Assembly: GCA_009741485.1 (NCBI GenBank)
Contig: CM019218.1
Span: 47,794,591-47,858,590 of the forward strand
Direction of reading: 5' to 3'
Origin: Malurus cyaneus samueli
Lineage: Eukaryota; Chordata; Aves; Passeriformes; Maluridae
Length of the DNA: 64,000 nt
Part shown: positions 58,981 to 64,000 of the stretch, one piece after another
Numbering within the stretch: position 1 is the stretch's first letter
Layout of the letters: each line of letters begins with the position of its first letter
Made by a program: the position numbers and the translations under genes
Notes under the pieces: generated by a model
The model's input: only the letters and a program-made list of their open reading frames with translations
Told to the model about the DNA's origin: nothing
Database searches by the model: none

Positions 58981-59865
58981 AAAGCCAGTGTGAGATGATG
59001 AAAGTGACACACAAAAAAGAGTTATGGCACAAAAGACACTACAGAAATTTCTTGCCTTTAAAAGTGTATTATGTAAGAATTAGAGTGCAGTGCTTTATAT
59101 GAAGTATTATAAGGAAATGTAATTCTGAACCTATGCTACATGTGTAGCTTGAGAGTCTGATCAAAATTTCTCACACGGTCATTAGTCTAAGATGTGAGCC
59201 AAGACTAATGATGACTCATTATGACCATTAAATCTGCAAGTTGGACAGATCAACCTGTCATTATAGACAGTCAACAATGCAGCCTACTGGACAGATGGGG
59301 GAGAGAAACAGGAAGGAAGATTTAAAAATGGAAAGAAGATGTTACATTGAACTGTGTCTTGCCCTTTAGAATTAGAGGGAGAGAGGACTGAGATTTTTAT
59401 CAGATTGAAAGCAAACTTTTGACTGGTTCTACACTGCTGAATCTAGTAATTATTACTGCCTAGGTAATACAATTACTGCTGTAACAAAAATGCTTCCAAC
59501 AGGTAAGATCATGTAGTCATTACCTGCTATTTTATCTGAACAGAAAAAAAAAAGGCTTCTAAAAATCTTATGGATAAAACAGTAGCATTTGGAGGGTGGT
59601 AGTCTGCTAACTCAGTAGGCCAGAATGAGAAAGACACTGGCTGTCACCAGGGGTGAAAATGGTTCTGACCAATGCTGCTTGATCCATCTTGAGTTTAAAA
59701 TTATGCTATCTTGAGCTTGAAGTCATTCTTAAGCATTAATGCCAGTTCAAGTCACTACTCTGGCACTCGTTTGGATCTCCTATGTGTCAGTCATGATCTG
59801 TTGCCCCTAATTACTTGGAAAAGGTGGCCCTTGGCAGGCACAGAATACTGAACTGCAGGTGGTAC

Positions 59866-59908
59866 ATGAGGTCAGACAGATGATTTCTGGTGATCTCTGG
59901 TCTGGAGA
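59866..59908 (+). mobile_element. Possible ancient CR1 3'-end remnant
   Basis: The words tacatgaggtcagacagatg and atttctggtgatctctggtc resemble the old sauropsid CR1 end (GAGGTCAGACTAGATGATC..GGTCCCTTCTG). The match is short and no octamer tail follows, so this call is tentative. Confidence 0.35.
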
Positions 59909-59936
59909 GCAGACAGACAGATAATCCCCAAGAGCA

Positions 59937-59965
59937 GATTCACTGAGCAGACTGCTCAGTGAATC
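59937..59965. repeat. Perfect 13-bp inverted repeat with 3-nt loop
   Basis: Left arm gattcactgagca (59937-59949), loop gac, right arm tgctcagtgaatc (59953-59965). All 13 positions pair, so either strand can form a tight hairpin. It lies in the RIC3 intron. No T-run follows directly and no gene flanks it. Confidence 0.93.
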
Positions 59966-62900
59966 GTAGGGATGAGATGGGAAGAGAGGAGCTGGAAATA
60001 GATTTTGGCTTTAGGTGTTTAGTATCAATATAAACCTCAGTTTAGTTACCTTAATCCTAAAGAACTTGCAATTGGCCATCTTCAGATTTTTCTCTTACCA
60101 ACTGCTGGGATTGGAGCAGCATTCTAAGAGGGACTTTGTGCATATGATGGTGATATCCACAAAAGGCAGCAAAGTCATGCTGGCTTAAAGCCAAGATCAG
60201 CATTCTACTGCTGTTTGGCGTGATGGTGGTAGAAGTGCTGATCCTGGGCTACATTTTGTGCACAGCTGCAAGCACAGGTGTCTGTAACTGAACTTAGCTT
60301 AGGAGCTGGTTTCATTAGCACCTACCCAGATTAAACTGTTTCGCTGAGATCACAAGGCAAAACATCGCTTCTCTGCATTCCCACCACGGGGCACTTTGCC
60401 CCACAGTTTGAAAAGCTGATATCCCAACACTATACATAGGTTGCACTGAGTGTCCTCAAGTTGTGGTGGCAATCTGTTCCACAAACAAGTGAAGGCATGA
60501 GGCAGCATCTCCCCAAAAGCTAGGCTTATGCAGATGTGGAATCAGAGGTGTAAATTAAGAGGCCCACAAAAAGGAATGGTTTCATCAGTCTTGGACCAAA
60601 GCTGTAACAGAATTGCCAGCCTAATCCTCCTTTTGCAGACAAAACTGTACCCAGTTTGAATATATATCATTTGGATGAAGACAGAGAAGCCTATCTCTTT
60701 AGCAGATAAGCCAGCTCAGACAACAGGATCAATCAATGCAGCTGCATTACTATGGCATTTCATACAGGAAAATTCCTAATATGTGGGGTGCCCTCATTAG
60801 AAAGCACTACTGTCTTATTGCAGCACAAGGGCTCTGTATTTGAGAGTATAACTCCTCCAAATACCTTGCTTAAAAAGCAAATTTCCCTGCAGAGAGAGAA
60901 GAACTAAAGCCTATGTGTTATTTTGACTTCATGTAGGGCCTCTGGGAAGACTTACTGTAGGATGCTGGCAGGGTGTAAGACATCTGGCTGCCCGCACATG
61001 GGAGATTTACCAGGATATGATGCACTTAGGAATACTAAGAGGATAACAGATGCAGAAGGTTTACAGTGTAAGAAAAGGTCATTATTTTTGCTCTCTGTAT
61101 TTGTAGCTCCAACACAACTATTACTTTTCATAACAGCAATACTTAACACTTTGTAAGAGTCCCGAAGTGCTCACTAACAGGTAAAGTAAAGGTATCTTAT
61201 TCTTACTCTGAGATTAGAACATTTCCTAAAGAGCCATCATGGATACAGACAAAATCCATAATCTAAAATGGCATCTCAGACATATTAACTGGATTTTTTT
61301 ACCTTTTTGATCTTAAAATAATCATTATTAAAATGCAGCTACATCCCAAAAAATGGCACCCCACAGAGCCTCTCACTCTTCCATATCTCCTTTGCTCAGC
61401 TTATGATAAAAAGGAAAGTTTTTCCAGTTGACAGCCTAGTAAACAGGACTTTAAAAACAGGTAGGTAAGCTGCATTATTTCTACCTCTTACCTAACTACC
61501 AGAAATAGAAATGTTTGTTTACATTGTCAAGGATCTGGCCAGGCAGTCCTTTATTCCTCTCACTTTCTTTACCCTACTTCTCATTCTTCCTACAACATGC
61601 TAGGCCTTGTTAAAAGTATCTGTACATGTAATTTTTCATAGTTATGCATTTCTGGAAGGGTGTAGCAATTCCACCTGGTGTGCTGATTTGGAAGGAAGTC
61701 TCCTCAGCTGGTTTGGAGGTTGTTCTTCAAACCTCATTAGAAAAATAGAAGCAAACCCAAGTTTCTGCTTTGGGTACAACATAGGGCTGCATAATAGTAG
61801 CTATCCCATCTGAGTAAACCAACTAATAGTATTGAGAAGTCTTCCAGCCTCACTTCACTCAAATGATTTTGAAAGGAAAAGAAATAGAGTTGGACAAGCA
61901 ATAGCAAGAAAACATGTACCCCTGCTACGAAAGAAAGCAGAATAAAGTCACACAGCAGAGTATATATTATTCCTTTGAAATATCCTTTGAAACAGTATTT
62001 CTTTCTGTGATACAGCATTTTCTGAGAATAAACTATCCTTTCAAATTAATCCAGATTTAAAAAGCAATTTTTTGGATAAAAATTTACAAAACTAGAAAAT
62101 CTCTGGATTCTAAGAATCATCTCCAGGATGAATCCTGGAGCAGTTCAGTTGGGAGATTGCTCCTGAGGTATAGTGAGAGGACACTTAGGCACAAGCTCAG
62201 CCCTCAGCACTGCAACAAGCACTGTAAGTTATGATGATATGTCAGGTTTTGTGAGAATCCAAAATATCACCTTTGGTTTGGTTACTAATACTTCGCTTGG
62301 CCAGCTGGCTGTTGCTTTGCCGTACTGGGTAGAAAGGGCCATTGTCTCACCTGGGGTGTTTCAGCATTATTTTAAATTCAATACTATTTGTTTCTGTCTC
62401 TGACTTTTCTGTTGTAAGGGTTTCTATTTAACTGCATATTAATAAATAAAGCTCAAGTAATTTTTACTGTTTTATTGTTTCCTTTTTATTTAAATCTATC
62501 AATATCCAGATTGAATAAGTTTAGCTCAGTACACTGATCTAACTACACTTTTAAACCATAGGTTTTATTTTAATGCATTCATCCAGTATTGGTAAAATGA
62601 ATAAGTATCACAGATTAAGAAAGCTTTAAAGAGTTTGAAAACAGCTTTTTGCTCCATTAAGAGGTGCTTTTCCCCTCCTCTTCAAAAAGGCAGCATACAA
62701 AATTCTTCATTAGATTCAGATTCTCATTTCCCCTGAGACCTTTAGACCCATCTATATAAATAGTCTGGTTGAACAAAGAAGGGAAGTTCTACTAAATAGA
62801 GGCCTTGGGCCAATAACAAAGAGTGGAACAAATACTGGATCAGACCCTAAACCGATTTTCTCAGTAAAAAAAATATTCCATCCTGAGACTCAGTTGAATA

Positions 62901-64000
62901 TCTGGGCAGCTCGTAAGCCTATTTCTGTCAGCTTAAGGGTACACGTAGAGCATTGTGTTAGCTCTCCAAAACAGAGATGAGTAGTAGTCAAAGCAGGATC
63001 CTCCTGTTCCACTAATAAAACCAGAACAGTTTAGGGCTCTCCATTTGGAACCTCTGGCTGAGCATGGGAAAGGTGGGCACCTCATCTGCCTGAGACAATC
63101 CAGGGCACACCTACCAAGTGGGCAAACCTACATATTCAAATAGAATGTGGTTGGAAGCATAAATAAAAAAAAATGTGCAAATTCAGCACAGAATTCCTAC
63201 AGAATGGGTTAAAACAGGCCTTGGCTGATCTAGACAAAGTTAACACAAGATATAACCAGAATAGCTCTCGTTTTTGCTTGCAACCCCCACCTTCATATTA
63301 ATAGTATTTCAATTTTCAAACACTGCAGTTATGCAGAGTCTTATTGATCTGTTCTTTTTACTCCTTATGAAAAACATAGGCTTGTTCCCAGTATTTCTTT
63401 GTAACACAGACTGGTGATACCAGATTTGTAGGAAATGTTAATAAACATAATAAAATTCTGAATGCTGATTTTGCAGCCCTTTGTCTTTTACATTTAGAAG
63501 CAAATGCATGAATTTACGGGTTACAGGGTAGAACTAAGTTATGTAATCAGATTATTATACCATTCTGCCTTAAAGAAATATTTTATGGTTATTCTAACAG
63601 GAATTTACATAGATTATAACAGCATTTCACTTTAGAAAAATAATCTATAGAACTGGAAAAGAATAACTTGGTATATTACTTTGGTCACATAAGACAGGTT
63701 GTTTTAAGTACTTTAAATGTAGATAGTTTATTTTCTGTTTACACATACATGTCATTTTCTTCCAAAAAACACTGTAAAAAGTGGGCTGACAGAGATTGTT
63801 GCTTTTCTGCTTAAGGCAAATGACGTTGGAAAAAAGGATTTCTTTTATATATAGATGTTGAAAAGAGAGAAAACTTAGAACATGAATTGTGATGTGTAAA
63901 ATCAGATTTCTATAATTTGAAGTAGCAATAAAAATGCTATTTTAACAAAGATAATGTAAGAAGGTTTAATCTCTAATCAGAGTAGAATCTCTTCTTAAAA

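Larger units (their letters stand above)
58745..64000 (-). other. RIC3 upstream intron (partial), no further exon recognised
   Basis: By comparison with mammalian RIC3 this should be the intron before the penultimate exon. I searched by eye on the minus strand for the preceding ITSFELAQLQEKL-type coiled-coil exon and for GT donors after plausible codons and found none. It contains a 14-bp duplication, a perfect hairpin and a CR1-like end, listed separately. From about 62400 on it is strongly AT-rich. Confidence 0.65.

Noticed and set aside
60097..60128. Minus-strand exon-like stretch with a cttag acceptor and gtaagag donor
   Set aside because: Only about 25 nt between the signals and its translation does not resemble RIC3, so it is taken as chance.
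1..64000. CRISPR arrays, rRNA, tRNA, operons or phage genes
   Set aside because: No regularly spaced repeats, no cloverleaf-type sequence recognised, and the gene structure is that of a vertebrate nuclear genome.

Overview
This is vertebrate nuclear DNA, very probably from a bird. The coding sequence is split into short exons with GT-AG introns, and most of the window is AT-rich noncoding DNA. The recognisable interspersed repeats are CR1 LINE fragments, one ending in the typical ATTCTATG octamer. I see no bacterial, phage or viral gene organisation.

Positions 5474-40076 (+ strand) hold eleven consecutive coding exons of TUB (tubby). All junction phases agree and together they encode 487 complete residues plus a stop. 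Only the short first coding exon, about 13 residues in the mammalian 506-residue isoform, is missing; it must lie upstream of the window. The N-terminal basic helix, the acidic/serine linker and the whole C-terminal tubby barrel are present. Both tubby signature motifs and the residues matching the mouse phosphoinositide contacts (K330, R332, R363) are intact. The longest introns are 7038-17439, 17575-25317, 25486-30681 and 33505-38434.

Positions 57003-58744 (- strand) hold the last two coding exons of RIC3, the ER chaperone for nicotinic acetylcholine and 5-HT3 receptors. Its earlier exons lie beyond the right edge, or at least I could not find them in 58745-64000. TUB and RIC3 are tail to tail with 16.9 kb between stop codons, the same arrangement as in mammals. 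The two genes act in different processes (ciliary receptor trafficking and receptor assembly); their adjacency reflects conserved synteny, not a shared pathway.

The rest is intron and intergenic sequence. It holds one fairly long CR1 copy (about 27200-27878), CR1 fragments near 54250-54478 and 47105-47215, weaker CR1-like ends near 22080 and 59866, a CT microsatellite just upstream of TUB exon 4, and several perfect two-copy tandem duplications. It also holds a perfect 13-bp hairpin at 59937-59965 and an unexplained GC-richer tract at 53130-56260 with overlapping ORFs on both strands. I found no convincing undescribed system. The findings are mostly splice-site details, a candidate enhancer-like motif cluster and the unexplained GC-rich tract.
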